64,000 nucleotides of DNA from Candidatus Dependentiae bacterium (GTDB lineage: Bacteria; Babelota; Babeliae; Babelales; JACPOV01): NCBI GenBank assembly GCA_016191325.1, contig JACPOV010000008.1, positions 384,049-448,048 of the forward strand, read 5' to 3'. The notes below the pieces were generated by a model, which saw only the letters and a list, made by a program, of their open reading frames with translations, was not told where the DNA came from and searched no databases. Positions 52,298 to 61,174 of this stretch are shown in pieces. The first letter of the stretch is position 1, and every line of letters begins with the position of its first letter. A program made the translations under genes and the position numbers.

Positions 52298-53407
52298 CTA
52301 TCCATTTCTATTATGCGCGACGCAGTTCATAATGAGGCCGATCATTGCAAGACTACAAATAAGAGAAGAGTTTCCGTAGCTTATAAAGGGCAGGCCGATA
52401 CCTTTTGTTGGCAACATCCCGGTGGTCACCGCAATATTAATCGTTGCTTGTAGGCTCGTCATCGTTACGAAACCAAGTGTCACGATCATGGCAAACGGAT
52501 CGGTCAACTTCGAGGCTATGCGCATCCCAAAATAGAGAAATAAAATATAAAGAAGGATAATAAGAAGGGCACCAATAAACCCGGTTTCTTCCGCAATAAT
52601 GGCGAAAATAAAATCGGTATGCTGCATTGGCAAATAAAAGAATTTTTGGCGAGAATTTGAAATCCCAACTCCCCACCAACTGCCCGATCCGATAGCAATG
52701 AGTGATTGAATAAGTTGAAAACCGGAACCTTGCGGATCACTCCATGGATTAAAAAACGTCGTAATTCGTTTTAATCGGTAGCTTCTCATATAAATGAGTG
52801 CAGCTCCCACTGGAATACTGAGTGCTGCTGCGCCCAAAAGCAATTTTGTATTTATTTGCATAATAAAGAAAATAAGAAACACGGTAAGTGCAAGGGTTAC
52901 CGTCATACCAAAGTCCGGTTGCTTCAGGAGCAATAAGCATCCCGCTCCAAAGAGAACCAAAAACGGGATATAACTTTTTATAGAATTTCGCTTGCCAGTC
53001 ATTTTGGTTAAATAGGCAGCAAGGTACATTAAAAGCGTAATTTTCAAAAGTTCACTGGGCTGAAATGAAAAACCGCCTAACGACAACCAACGATTTGAAC
53101 CATGAATTTTCAGCGTTAAGCCGGGAACAAAAGTAAGCGCCGTTAATCCTAAGGCACCAAGATAAAAAAGAGATGAGCATGATTCGATGATCGATAATGG
53201 TAGGAAACGAGTAATTAATAACGCAAAAAAGCCAAGCAGAATGCCAAAACATTGTTTTTTTACAAAATAATGCGCCGATCCGCATTTTTCCAGCGCGAAA
53301 ACAGAGCTTGATGAATACACAAAAATCAATCCGAGTACCATGAGCGCACAAACTACGCCTAAGAAGATGCGTAAATCTGTTTTGAGTCGTTTTTGCTCGC
53401 TATACAT
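52298..53407 (-). CDS. FtsW/RodA-family peptidoglycan glycosyltransferase
   Basis: 369 residues, about ten transmembrane helices. The SEDS family polymerises lipid II into glycan strands, at the septum (FtsW) or along the side wall (RodA). Motifs: LGLIFVYSSSSVFA and YFVKKQ at the N-terminus, GSNRWLSLGGFSFQPSEL, and GMLPTKGIGLPFISYGNSS, where most members have GGSS. YFVKKQ and MLPTKG favour FtsW. It supports a peptidoglycan-containing cell, in line with murD, the amidase and NlpC/P60. A secreted-protein gene lies 4 bases upstream. Confidence 0.9.
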   Translation of the reverse strand: MYSEQKRLKTDLRIFLGVVCALMVLGLIFVYSSSSVFALEKCGSAHYFVKKQCFGILLGFFALLITRFLPLSIIESCSSLFYLGALGLTALTFVPGLTLKIHGSNRWLSLGGFSFQPSELLKITLLMYLAAYLTKMTGKRNSIKSYIPFLVLFGAGCLLLLKQPDFGMTVTLALTVFLIFFIMQINTKLLLGAAALSIPVGAALIYMRSYRLKRITTFFNPWSDPQGSGFQLIQSLIAIGSGSWWGVGISNSRQKFFYLPMQHTDFIFAIIAEETGFIGALLIILLYILFLYFGMRIASKLTDPFAMIVTLGFVTMTSLQATINIAVTTGMLPTKGIGLPFISYGNSSLICSLAMIGLIMNCVAHNRNG

Positions 53408-53411
53408 ACTT

Positions 53412-53915
53412 TTATTTCGTTTCAGAAGGTTGCTCTAGCCAACTTTCATGAATGCAAACTGATTTATTGTTGTTGTTGACCAGAGTGCCATAAAAAATTC
53501 TTCCCTTAAAAAGCGGTTCACTTTTATAGAAAGCATTATTACCTAGAAATTCACCACGCTTATTTTTTTTAAATTCTTCTAGTAAATGCGGCTTTAAATT
53601 TTGCTCACTTATAACTTCTACATAAGACTCAATTGGAAACTGATCATCTAAATCAAAAAGATTTACTGCAGAATTTGGAAGCGGCTGTTCAAGAAAGAAT
53701 TGTTCATTTTTGAATGGCCCATTCAAAATTTGCATTACTCGAGGATCATTCGTATTACTATGAGCGTTTTGTGGAGTTTTACGAGGTTTAAATGCAGAAA
53801 ACCAGCCAAAAATAGATTTTTTGTACGATTTGAAGATTGATTTTGGATCTTGTGCATTCATTGTTGAAAAAAAAGTTGAAATACAAAAAATAGCGACTAA
53901 TTTTGTTTTAATCAT
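53412..53915 (-). CDS. secreted protein of unknown function
   Basis: 167 residues with a signal peptide (MIKTKLVAIFCISTFFSTMNA) and SD AAAGGAA. The mature part is mixed polar; segments such as FYGTLVNNNNKSVCIHESW suggest beta structure. No family recognised. Four bases separate it from the ftsW-like gene, which has no SD of its own, so the two are probably translated in tandem. Confidence 0.55.
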   Translation of the reverse strand: MIKTKLVAIFCISTFFSTMNAQDPKSIFKSYKKSIFGWFSAFKPRKTPQNAHSNTNDPRVMQILNGPFKNEQFFLEQPLPNSAVNLFDLDDQFPIESYVEVISEQNLKPHLLEEFKKNKRGEFLGNNAFYKSEPLFKGRIFYGTLVNNNNKSVCIHESWLEQPSETK

Positions 53916-54048
53916 GTATTCCTTTTTTATTTGAATAACTGCTTGACTATAAAAATGTGCTTTAATTTAATCTTATGGTGCAAGCTTACCGATTATTTTT
54001 TCTTGCCACAATAGTAATTCGAAGATATGAAAAAAAGAGGGAATACAT

Positions 54049-55341
54049 ATGAACTATCCAAATTTATTACCGTACGATCAAGTTTTTTGGTACTTAGAAA
54101 AAAATAGAGTTCGCCCCTTAAAAGAATCAATAAAGACCGATGTTGTTATCATTGGTGGTGGCATGGCGGGTCTTTCTGCCGCGCAAGTCTTTGCCAAGCG
54201 CGGATTAAGCGTTGTTCTGCTCGAGAAAAATTTTTGTGGCTCCGGCGCTAGCGGTAAAAGTTCAGGATTTATCACGCCCGATTCGGAATTGCCGCTTCGT
54301 ACTTTTAAAGAAAAATATGGGGCTCAAGAAGCGGGAAATCTTTGGAATTTCATTCTTTCGGGCGTCAACATCATTAAAGAAAACATAAAAAAATATGATC
54401 TTGATTGCGATTATCAAGAGCAGGATACGCTCGTTGTCGCCAACGGCGAGCGCGCTTTTAAAAATGAAATTATGCGCGAATATCAAACGCGCCAAGAACT
54501 TAATTATGAAAGCCGGCTATATACGCACGATGAGATCGGGCAAGTAATAACAGGCGCGAATTATTCTGGCGGCGTACGGTATGCAGATACATTTGGTATT
54601 CATGCTTCTCGCTATTGCGGGGGCATGAAAATGGTGCTTGAAAAAATGGGCGTGCGCATTTATGAAGAAACACCAGTGATAGATATCAAAAATAATGAAG
54701 TGACCACGTTTGGAGGAACGGTGCAAACTGAGCATATTATTGTCTGCACCGATCGTTTTGCTCAAGCTTTACCGCTATTGAAAAACAATTTGTATCATGT
54801 GCAAACAACTCTTATGATTTCTGCACCGCTTTCAGATAATCATATAAAGCAAATATTTCCCGATAAGCTGTGCATGGTTTGGGATACCGATTTGGTCTAC
54901 CATTATTATAGAATTACTGGGGAAAATCGATTACTTTTGGGCGGAGCGCGGCTCATTGATACCTATGCAAAAAAAGAAACGCACGATAATACGCGCACAG
55001 CCACTATACTTGGAAATTATTTTGCAAAAAAATATCCGCAGGTTCCGGTTTCATTTGAATATATGTGGCCAGGATTAATCGGGGTGAGCAAAGATTTATT
55101 TCCGTTGGCAGGGCGCGATAGAGAAATGAAATCGGTCTATTATATTGCAGCCGCAACGGGATTGCCTTGGGCCGCGGCGCTTGGGGCGTATAGCGCCGAT
55201 TGCATGCTTGATAATAATGCAGCGTTTGATTCTTATTTTTCGCCTTATCGTTCATTTACGCTCGGCCCAATAGCTAATCATTTGCTTGGAACGCGATTAA
55301 CGTTTGCATTATCAAACTTTTTGACCGTTGGAAGTGTTTAA
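54049..55341 (+). CDS. FAD-dependent amino-acid-oxidase-family protein (DAO fold)
   Basis: 430 residues. FAD-binding motif VIIGGGMAGLSAAQVFAKRG at residues 28-47, then GSGASGKSSGFITP, typical of the glycine oxidase/PuuB group that oxidises amino acids or polyamine derivatives. The C-terminal dinucleotide motif is AAATGLPWAAALGAYSAD. No signal peptide. Substrate is not evident. AGAGGGAA SD. Confidence 0.85.
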   Translation: MNYPNLLPYDQVFWYLEKNRVRPLKESIKTDVVIIGGGMAGLSAAQVFAKRGLSVVLLEKNFCGSGASGKSSGFITPDSELPLRTFKEKYGAQEAGNLWNFILSGVNIIKENIKKYDLDCDYQEQDTLVVANGERAFKNEIMREYQTRQELNYESRLYTHDEIGQVITGANYSGGVRYADTFGIHASRYCGGMKMVLEKMGVRIYEETPVIDIKNNEVTTFGGTVQTEHIIVCTDRFAQALPLLKNNLYHVQTTLMISAPLSDNHIKQIFPDKLCMVWDTDLVYHYYRITGENRLLLGGARLIDTYAKKETHDNTRTATILGNYFAKKYPQVPVSFEYMWPGLIGVSKDLFPLAGRDREMKSVYYIAAATGLPWAAALGAYSADCMLDNNAAFDSYFSPYRSFTLGPIANHLLGTRLTFALSNFLTVGSV

Positions 55342-55399
55342 TAAAAGTATTATAGTTGCGTTAACACTTTTATTAATTCAAAAGCATCAGAAATCAAAA

Positions 55400-56035
55400 A
55401 TGAAAACGCAATTACTATTTTTACTTAGTTTTTCACTGCAGAACCACGCAATGGAAGATGTGAATAAACCTATGACTGTTGAAGAAGAGCTTTCTTATTT
55501 ATCTAATCAAGTAAAAAATATTGACGATGTTCCTTTTTACGCAGCAAAAATAATTGAAAAATTACATGCACAGCCATTGATAAACAGAAATTTCACTAAA
55601 GAAAAAATCCATGATGAAAAACAGTTATTTCCTAGATCTAACGATCTATTTATCTATGCAATTCTAAAAAAATTAAATAAAAATACGTCAGCAAGAAAAT
55701 TTGATCTTGAGTTTGGTTGGGGTTTAACTATGAAAATTCAAAATCCAGAAGAATCGATTGATTTTAAAGAGCTTCTCGAATCGTATGAAAAAATTATAAA
55801 AAAAGTAAAAACCGGATTAACAATACACCCAGGAACGTCATCTACATTTCTATCCAAGAAACCTGCATTTAAAGGTGAAGGTAAATTGCTAGCTCTTATT
55901 TGTTATAGGTTAAACATAGGAATTAATTTCCCTATGACCGATTGGGCTGGCTGTAAGATAGAGCCCGAAATGTTTTGCGTTACAGTACAAACCGAAGATC
56001 TTTCAGATATTAAAAAAAAATTAGGCCTGGCTTAG
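55400..56035 (+). CDS. secreted protein of unknown function
   Basis: 211 residues from ATG 55400, which begins a signal peptide (MKTQLLFLLSFSLQNHA) followed by MED. No SD is clear. The mature part is helical at first (VEEELSYLSNQVKNIDD), then mixed, ending with VQTEDLSDIKKKLGLA. Unknown family; possibly co-transcribed with the flavoprotein 58 bases upstream. Confidence 0.5.
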   Translation: MKTQLLFLLSFSLQNHAMEDVNKPMTVEEELSYLSNQVKNIDDVPFYAAKIIEKLHAQPLINRNFTKEKIHDEKQLFPRSNDLFIYAILKKLNKNTSARKFDLEFGWGLTMKIQNPEESIDFKELLESYEKIIKKVKTGLTIHPGTSSTFLSKKPAFKGEGKLLALICYRLNIGINFPMTDWAGCKIEPEMFCVTVQTEDLSDIKKKLGLA

Positions 56036-56144
56036 TCAAAAAAGGGTGAGAAACTGCGTAAAGCATTTAGCGTTTATTCTATCTTGAAGAAAAACAAACT
56101 GGAAATTCAAAATTCTTAATTTAGTAAAATAAGCGTTTTCATTG

Positions 56145-56666
56145 TTAACGAATATATAAAAGCTTTATGAGTTTTGGCAAATCACCTTTTGCACGATCAC
56201 CTGCATTCAATCGATCAATAATTTCATGCGGATAAAGCCAGTATGATTCTATAAAATCATCTTTGTTATAGAGCGGTTCTGTGTCTAATAATATTTCATA
56301 TACGTTCATAAAACCTGAAACCGAATGGTTATGCGGCGTAAAATAACCTATTTGTTTATGTTTTAATTCAGAAATATCGAGATTCAATTCTTCTTTTGTT
56401 TCTCGCGCAAATGCTTCAACATAACTTTCTCCAGACATCACATGCCCACCAACGCTGGTATCGAGAGCTAAAGGGAAAAGTTTTTTTTGCGCAGTTCGTC
56501 GCGGAATCCAAAGTTGCCCTTGAGAGTTTTTAATAAATCCGTTAATGCCACGATAATTATGCAAATTATTTATATAAATTGCAGAGCGATATTGAGCACC
56601 GATTACGATATCTTGATCGTTTATAATATCTAGAAGTTCGTCATCTTGAGTGTTAATTACGTCCAT
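56145..56666 (-). CDS. Nudix hydrolase (IPP-isomerase-like type)
   Basis: 173 residues from ATG 56666. The Nudix box is intact except for the final glycine: GHVMSGESYVEAFARETKEE (G-x5-E-x7-RE-x2-EE). It is preceded by IPRRTAQKKLFPLALDTSVG, which resembles isopentenyl-diphosphate isomerase-like Nudix proteins. Cleaves or isomerises a diphosphate compound; substrate unknown. The start lies 14 bases inside the upstream gene. Confidence 0.85.
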   Translation of the reverse strand: MDVINTQDDELLDIINDQDIVIGAQYRSAIYINNLHNYRGINGFIKNSQGQLWIPRRTAQKKLFPLALDTSVGGHVMSGESYVEAFARETKEELNLDISELKHKQIGYFTPHNHSVSGFMNVYEILLDTEPLYNKDDFIESYWLYPHEIIDRLNAGDRAKGDLPKLIKLLYIR

Positions 56667-56988
56667 ATATTCTTTCAACTTTTTCAACCATGGAAGGATC
56701 AATAAAATAGCCTGCGCCGTTTTCATCTTTGGCAAAGTAAACGTTCTTGTTAAAAATCTTATCAACGGATGCTGTATTTCCGTAAAAATATATGAAGGGG
56801 CCGCCCATAAGTCGTTCCGCCGTATCCTCAACGGTGACTACCGTTCCTTGCAAAACGCCGCCAGTATATACATACTCGGCTCCTAGTATGAGGATAGGTC
56901 CTTCGTCTTTTAATAGACGATTTTGGTTTTTCATAGCATTCACACAAAACGGTAAAATGAGCACTAAAACAAGATATTTTTTTAGCAT
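56653..56988 (-). CDS. small secreted protein
   Basis: 111 residues with signal peptide (MLKKYLVLVLILPFCVNA) followed by MKN. The mature part is Gly/Tyr-rich beta (ILGAEYVYTGGVLQGTVVTVED), with no known family. It is overlapped by the Nudix gene and thus probably coupled to it. Confidence 0.55.
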   Translation of the reverse strand: MLKKYLVLVLILPFCVNAMKNQNRLLKDEGPILILGAEYVYTGGVLQGTVVTVEDTAERLMGGPFIYFYGNTASVDKIFNKNVYFAKDENGAGYFIDPSMVEKVERIYGRN

Positions 56989-57067
56989 AAAGCTTCCAGC
57001 AAGTTTATATATATTTTCCCCAGTTTAAATAATTCCTGAAATCATTGCACGTTTTTTACGGCATTTC

Positions 57068-58705
57068 CTAAGGTAAAATGCCGGGCAACACGTCAAATGA
57101 ACATGCTGAAGGGCAGGGTACATCTAAAATTGAAGCAAGCGTTGGAGCGACCTGCTGAACAAAAACCGACTTTTGAATTTGCTTATCAGAAAGAACAGTT
57201 GGTTGATAAAAAATAAGAGGCACATGAACATCATATTCATAGGGAGTTTTGTGCCCCGCGCCGGTGGGATATTTGCTCACAAAAACATAGGGATACACTT
57301 GGAAAATTAATTGCCCACTGCGGCCAGGAAAAATCTGGTTTTTGTAAAATTGGCAAATATCGTGTGGGCCAAAATTCGCTTTTTCAAGATCTTTATAGGT
57401 CCAAACTTGTTTAATGCCCGATTTTTTCTTCAATGTTTTTTTAAGTAAATTTTCTGCTGTTTTTTGCTTTTTTTCATCTAACACTTTCCATACCGATTGA
57501 TTGAAATAAATATTGGGCGTATCTATTTGGTTAATGAGATTTTTGATGCCGATTTTTTTTTCAAGCATCGCATTTAATTCGTTTGCAAGCTCTATAGTGT
57601 TAATTCGTTTGGCAAGAGAAAATTTTTTCTCGTTCAGTAATTCGACAATCGGCATGCTCCCATGATCGGCAGTCAGAAGAAAAAGTGTATCTGCTGGATT
57701 CACTTTTGTTCCGACTTCTCGCATAAATCTATCGAGTTGCGCATCAAGATGATAAAGAATATCGATGTATTCCTTACTCGTATTGCCAAAAAGGTGCCCA
57801 ACTTTATCCACAGCGCTGAAACCGATCCATAAAACAATGGTCGTAGCAGTTTCTTCTTTCAGTAAATGCTCCAAGCAATTGAGTGCACATCCAAGAACCA
57901 GTTCATGCGAGAGCGGCATTTTCTCAATTAAATTATAAAATGTTTTTGGTTCGGTTTCATCTAGCGTTTGCATAACATCAAGTACCGAATCGGTTTTTGT
58001 ATAGTTGTACGAGTTTGGATTTGCGCAGGAATAAGCTTTATTTGGTGATGGAAAAAAAGGCTTCCAAGCATATGACGTTAATTTTTTTTTATTATCTGCA
58101 TTGTAAGTGGTTAACCAATTGGGAAGTTCATCAAAATAAGCTTTGCTTGATGTGTATTGCCCCGCATTATCATCAAACCAAATAGCTTTACCCATTTTAC
58201 CCGCCATTGCGGTAGCCGAACGACTTTTTCCGGTAATCGAATAGACCGCAAACGAACGGTTTGGGCCGCTTGCAATTTTTATCTGATCGCAAATGGTATC
58301 AACCATGGTATTGCGCGTTGATTTTCCAAATGGGTAGTAACCGGTTGGTGAAAATACCGCGGCATTTTCAGGTGTATCGGCATCGGCAGTAATTTTATTG
58401 CCATCTTCATCTGGCCAATCGTTATTAGTAATTCCATGAACGGAAGGGATAGTTCCTGTTACTAATCCGGTATGGCCCGGCGCTGTTCCTGGCATACCAT
58501 GCGGCCAACATGCTTTATGATAAATGATCCCATTATCGATTAGTTTTTTAAAGCCGCCGCCAAAATTCGGCGCGATTTTCATAAAATTATCATACGAAAG
58601 TTGATCAACGACAAATCCGATCACCAGGCGTGGTGGTTGGGATTCAACGATGGAGAAAACAAAAAACAGAAAACCAATTAATTGTACTAACAGCGTTCGC
58701 TTCAT
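57068..58705 (-). CDS. PafA-like alkaline phosphatase
   Basis: 545 residues with a signal peptide (LLVQLIGFLFFVFSIVES). Alkaline-phosphatase superfamily: metal Asp in IGFVVDQLSYD, threonine nucleophile in GTAPGHTG, Asn in ITNNDW, Lys/Arg phosphate clamp in SITGKSRSATAMAGKMG, then FSAVDKVGHLFG, TADHGS and GAGHKTPYEYDVHVPL. These match the phosphate-irrepressible PafA type. It would release phosphate from phosphomonoesters in the periplasm or outside the cell. GAGGAG SD. Next gene upstream is murD (67 bases). Confidence 0.9.
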   Translation of the reverse strand: MKRTLLVQLIGFLFFVFSIVESQPPRLVIGFVVDQLSYDNFMKIAPNFGGGFKKLIDNGIIYHKACWPHGMPGTAPGHTGLVTGTIPSVHGITNNDWPDEDGNKITADADTPENAAVFSPTGYYPFGKSTRNTMVDTICDQIKIASGPNRSFAVYSITGKSRSATAMAGKMGKAIWFDDNAGQYTSSKAYFDELPNWLTTYNADNKKKLTSYAWKPFFPSPNKAYSCANPNSYNYTKTDSVLDVMQTLDETEPKTFYNLIEKMPLSHELVLGCALNCLEHLLKEETATTIVLWIGFSAVDKVGHLFGNTSKEYIDILYHLDAQLDRFMREVGTKVNPADTLFLLTADHGSMPIVELLNEKKFSLAKRINTIELANELNAMLEKKIGIKNLINQIDTPNIYFNQSVWKVLDEKKQKTAENLLKKTLKKKSGIKQVWTYKDLEKANFGPHDICQFYKNQIFPGRSGQLIFQVYPYVFVSKYPTGAGHKTPYEYDVHVPLIFYQPTVLSDKQIQKSVFVQQVAPTLASILDVPCPSACSFDVLPGILP

Positions 58706-58772
58706 ATAACTCCTCTAATTTATCATTCAAAATAAACGAGGAGTGGTACGAATATATAGAGATGGGTAATAA

Positions 58773-60155
58773 TTATGAAATCGTGTAATGCTGCGCGACT
58801 AACTCTTTAAATCGTTTTCCGCGCATTTTGTAATCGGTAAAAAGATCGAAGCTTGAGCCGCTGGGAGAAAAAAGAACCGGCGTTTCTTCATTTGCAAATG
58901 TTCTGCATGCTTCAAACGCCTCTTCAAGTGTTGGTGACGCATGCGCTTTTATTGCACGCGCATTGCACCACTGCGCAAGTTGGTCAGCTTCTTTGCCAAA
59001 ACAAATAACCGCCTGCACATTTGCTGGTAATTGTGCAATCAATTGAGATCTATCGACTCCCTTACTCAATCCGCCCAGCATGAGAATCAATGGCCGATTA
59101 CTAAATGAATCAATTGCTGCTAATGTTGATTGTGCTAGAGTTCCTTTAGAATCATCAAAAAAAGTAATTCCTTCTTTTGTGGTAATGCGCTCTAACCGAT
59201 GGCTGAGTACATCCGAGTCGAAAGAAATATTTTTTATCAAATCAAGAGGCTTATTTAAAATGTTTGTCGCCGCTGCAACGACGATCCAATTTTGGATAAA
59301 TGAATGTTTGGGCAATTCATTGATTGAAATAAGAGGTTTCACTAAGCCGTTTTGATACACAACAATAGTGCCATCTTCGATCCAAAATAATTTATGCGGT
59401 ATTATTGCGCCTAATTTGTTTAAATCAATCTTGTATTGAGAAAAAAAAGATAGAAACTGTGGGGCGCAATCCAAATAATTTTTAATCGCATCAAACTTTA
59501 AAAGCTCCACTGGCAGCAATGCATGTTGCCCAGCTTTTTGGTTGCAAATAAGGTTGAGTTTTGCTTTCAAATATTCTTCCATCGTGCCGTGTCGATCAAG
59601 ATGGTTTTGATACAAATTTGTCCAAAGAGCAAGGTATGGTGCAAATGTTTTGCAATATTCAAGCTGGAAACTAGAAAGTTCGAGAATGGCGCAATCAGTA
59701 TTTTCTTGGTGCGTAATTAGATCGAGCATCCCCGTTCCAATATTGCCGCCCGTTGAAATACGCATTGATGATGAAAGTAACGTAGAAAGAAAATGGGTTG
59801 TTGATGTTTTTCCTACCGTTCCCGTTATTGCAATAATTGGTTTTTTAAAAGCATCAGAAAAAATGTCCAATTCACTCAAGAATTTAGAGCGATAATTTTT
59901 ATAATCCCGTAAATCTATTCCAGGGCTTGGAATAATAAGATCATTATTATCGAGAAACTTATTTTTTTGCTCTTCCCCAAAAAGGGTAATGGAACGCTGA
60001 GCGCAATATTCTTTCTCTTGATCAGAAAGTGATCGCTTCTCCATTACCGATAATTTAATAGGATAGTCAGAAAAAAATTGCGCAACAGATTTGCCGACAA
60101 CGCCAAAACCCCATATGCCAACTTTTATCCCTTCATTCAGGCCTTTATGCATCAT
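58773..60155 (-). CDS. murD: UDP-N-acetylmuramoyl-L-alanine--D-glutamate ligase
   Basis: 460 residues from ATG 60155, placed 9 bases after GGAG. Adds D-Glu to UDP-MurNAc-L-Ala in peptidoglycan synthesis. Motifs: N-terminal GIWGFGVVGKSVAQF, ATP loop ITGTVGKTSTTHFL, NHLDRHGTMEEY, HRLERITTKEG and FFDDSKGT. Its start overlaps the end of the upstream secreted-protein gene by 11 bases, so they are coupled. Confidence 0.93.
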   Translation of the reverse strand: MMHKGLNEGIKVGIWGFGVVGKSVAQFFSDYPIKLSVMEKRSLSDQEKEYCAQRSITLFGEEQKNKFLDNNDLIIPSPGIDLRDYKNYRSKFLSELDIFSDAFKKPIIAITGTVGKTSTTHFLSTLLSSSMRISTGGNIGTGMLDLITHQENTDCAILELSSFQLEYCKTFAPYLALWTNLYQNHLDRHGTMEEYLKAKLNLICNQKAGQHALLPVELLKFDAIKNYLDCAPQFLSFFSQYKIDLNKLGAIIPHKLFWIEDGTIVVYQNGLVKPLISINELPKHSFIQNWIVVAAATNILNKPLDLIKNISFDSDVLSHRLERITTKEGITFFDDSKGTLAQSTLAAIDSFSNRPLILMLGGLSKGVDRSQLIAQLPANVQAVICFGKEADQLAQWCNARAIKAHASPTLEEAFEACRTFANEETPVLFSPSGSSFDLFTDYKMRGKRFKELVAQHYTIS

Positions 60156-60579
60156 CAGTGACATCTCCTTTAATAGTCCCAAAATAACACAACATGCCTT
60201 GAGTTCCAAATGCAGGAATCTTTTTTCTATCAAATTGTAAATAATATTGTTCGGTACTTACTGGAACTAAAGCAAACATGATCCTGTATTTGGGATCCAT
60301 ATAAACGATATTTTTGAAGTTAGACCAGTTTTCCGGAAGAATTTTAGGAAGGTTACTGATAATTTGGGGCCCAGAAAACGGCTTAAATGGGATTTCATTA
60401 TCGCTATTTTTTGCTTGCAGCAATAATTCGTTACCCGCATACGAACCCAACTTAGATTTAACTGTTTCTATTTTATCAAATTTTAAAAATGCATTGAGTT
60501 TTTCATCTTTATCCATGGATAGTAAACGACATGAACCAATAAATAAAAGTGATAAAAAGACTATGCGGCAGATCTTCAT
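60145..60579 (-). CDS. small secreted protein, paralogue of the next one upstream
   Basis: 144 residues with signal peptide (IVFLSLLFIGSCRLLS) followed by MDK. Shares with its neighbour a core NFKNIVYMDPKYRIMFALVP. The end overlaps murD. Unknown family. Confidence 0.55.
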   Translation of the reverse strand: MKICRIVFLSLLFIGSCRLLSMDKDEKLNAFLKFDKIETVKSKLGSYAGNELLLQAKNSDNEIPFKPFSGPQIISNLPKILPENWSNFKNIVYMDPKYRIMFALVPVSTEQYYLQFDRKKIPAFGTQGMLCYFGTIKGDVTDDA

Positions 60580-60586
60580 ATGAGAG

Positions 60587-61048
60587 CTATTTAGGTTTTA
60601 AATTAGTAGAAGGACCATTTGCATAAGAAAGTATTATAAGTTTGTGACGATCTATATATTTCTTTTCGTACCGATCCAAAATATCAGATCTATGAAACAT
60701 TAACTCTTCAGGGCAATTTGAAGGTAAGGGTCTTACTGAAAACATAATTCTTTGGGCTGAATCGGTAAAAATAATCTCTTCAAAAAGTGGAAACAGTTTT
60801 TCAAAATTTTTCTGCAACGTTGTGTCGAGAGCAGAAAAATGATCAGGGCTCAAGGTGGTCGCATCTTTATGCTCTAACGGGAGCTTAGCTCTTTTTAATA
60901 GAGCTGTACCAGCCTTTTTGCCAAACAGATCTGTGACGAGTCTGTCATCTGTAAAAACTGCAAGGCACGCCAATTCTTTATCCTTCTGATTAAGGGCGGC
61001 ATGGGATTCTAATTGAAGCAAAAGCAGTGCAAGAATAATTTTTTTCAT
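60587..61048 (-). CDS. small secreted protein, paralogue of the 60145-60579 gene
   Basis: 153 residues with signal peptide (MKKIILALLLLQLESHA). Core EEIIFTDSAQRIMFSVRPLP aligns with the neighbour, and both have a helical start with LLxxAK/LLKRAK. First gene of the minus-strand run leading through murD to the phosphatase. Function unknown. Confidence 0.55.
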   Translation of the reverse strand: MKKIILALLLLQLESHAALNQKDKELACLAVFTDDRLVTDLFGKKAGTALLKRAKLPLEHKDATTLSPDHFSALDTTLQKNFEKLFPLFEEIIFTDSAQRIMFSVRPLPSNCPEELMFHRSDILDRYEKKYIDRHKLIILSYANGPSTNLKPK

Positions 61049-61099
61049 ATTGGTCGCTCTGTTGTTAATTCTAGATGAAAAGAGTTAGTGCTATGGAAA

Positions 61100-61129
61100 T
61101 TGGTGCAAAGACCATGTTTTTAGTATACT
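61100..61129 (+). promoter_or_regulatory. predicted sigma-70 promoter of ileS
   Basis: TTGGTG, an 18-base spacer and TATACT, 46 bases before the ileS ATG. Pattern match only. Confidence 0.45.
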
Positions 61130-61174
61130 TATTTAAAGGCTGTTTGCAAAAAATTGATATTATGAAGGACATTC

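Noticed and set aside
56145-56831. Longer Nudix reading frame starting at 56831
   Set aside because: The extra N-terminus overlaps most of the small secreted protein gene at 56653-56988, which has a good signal peptide; ATG 56666 fits the domain.
57059-57083. Hairpin CGGCATTT/AAATGCCG as phosphatase terminator
   Set aside because: It overlaps the phosphatase stop codon and on the minus strand is followed by an A-run, not a T-run.
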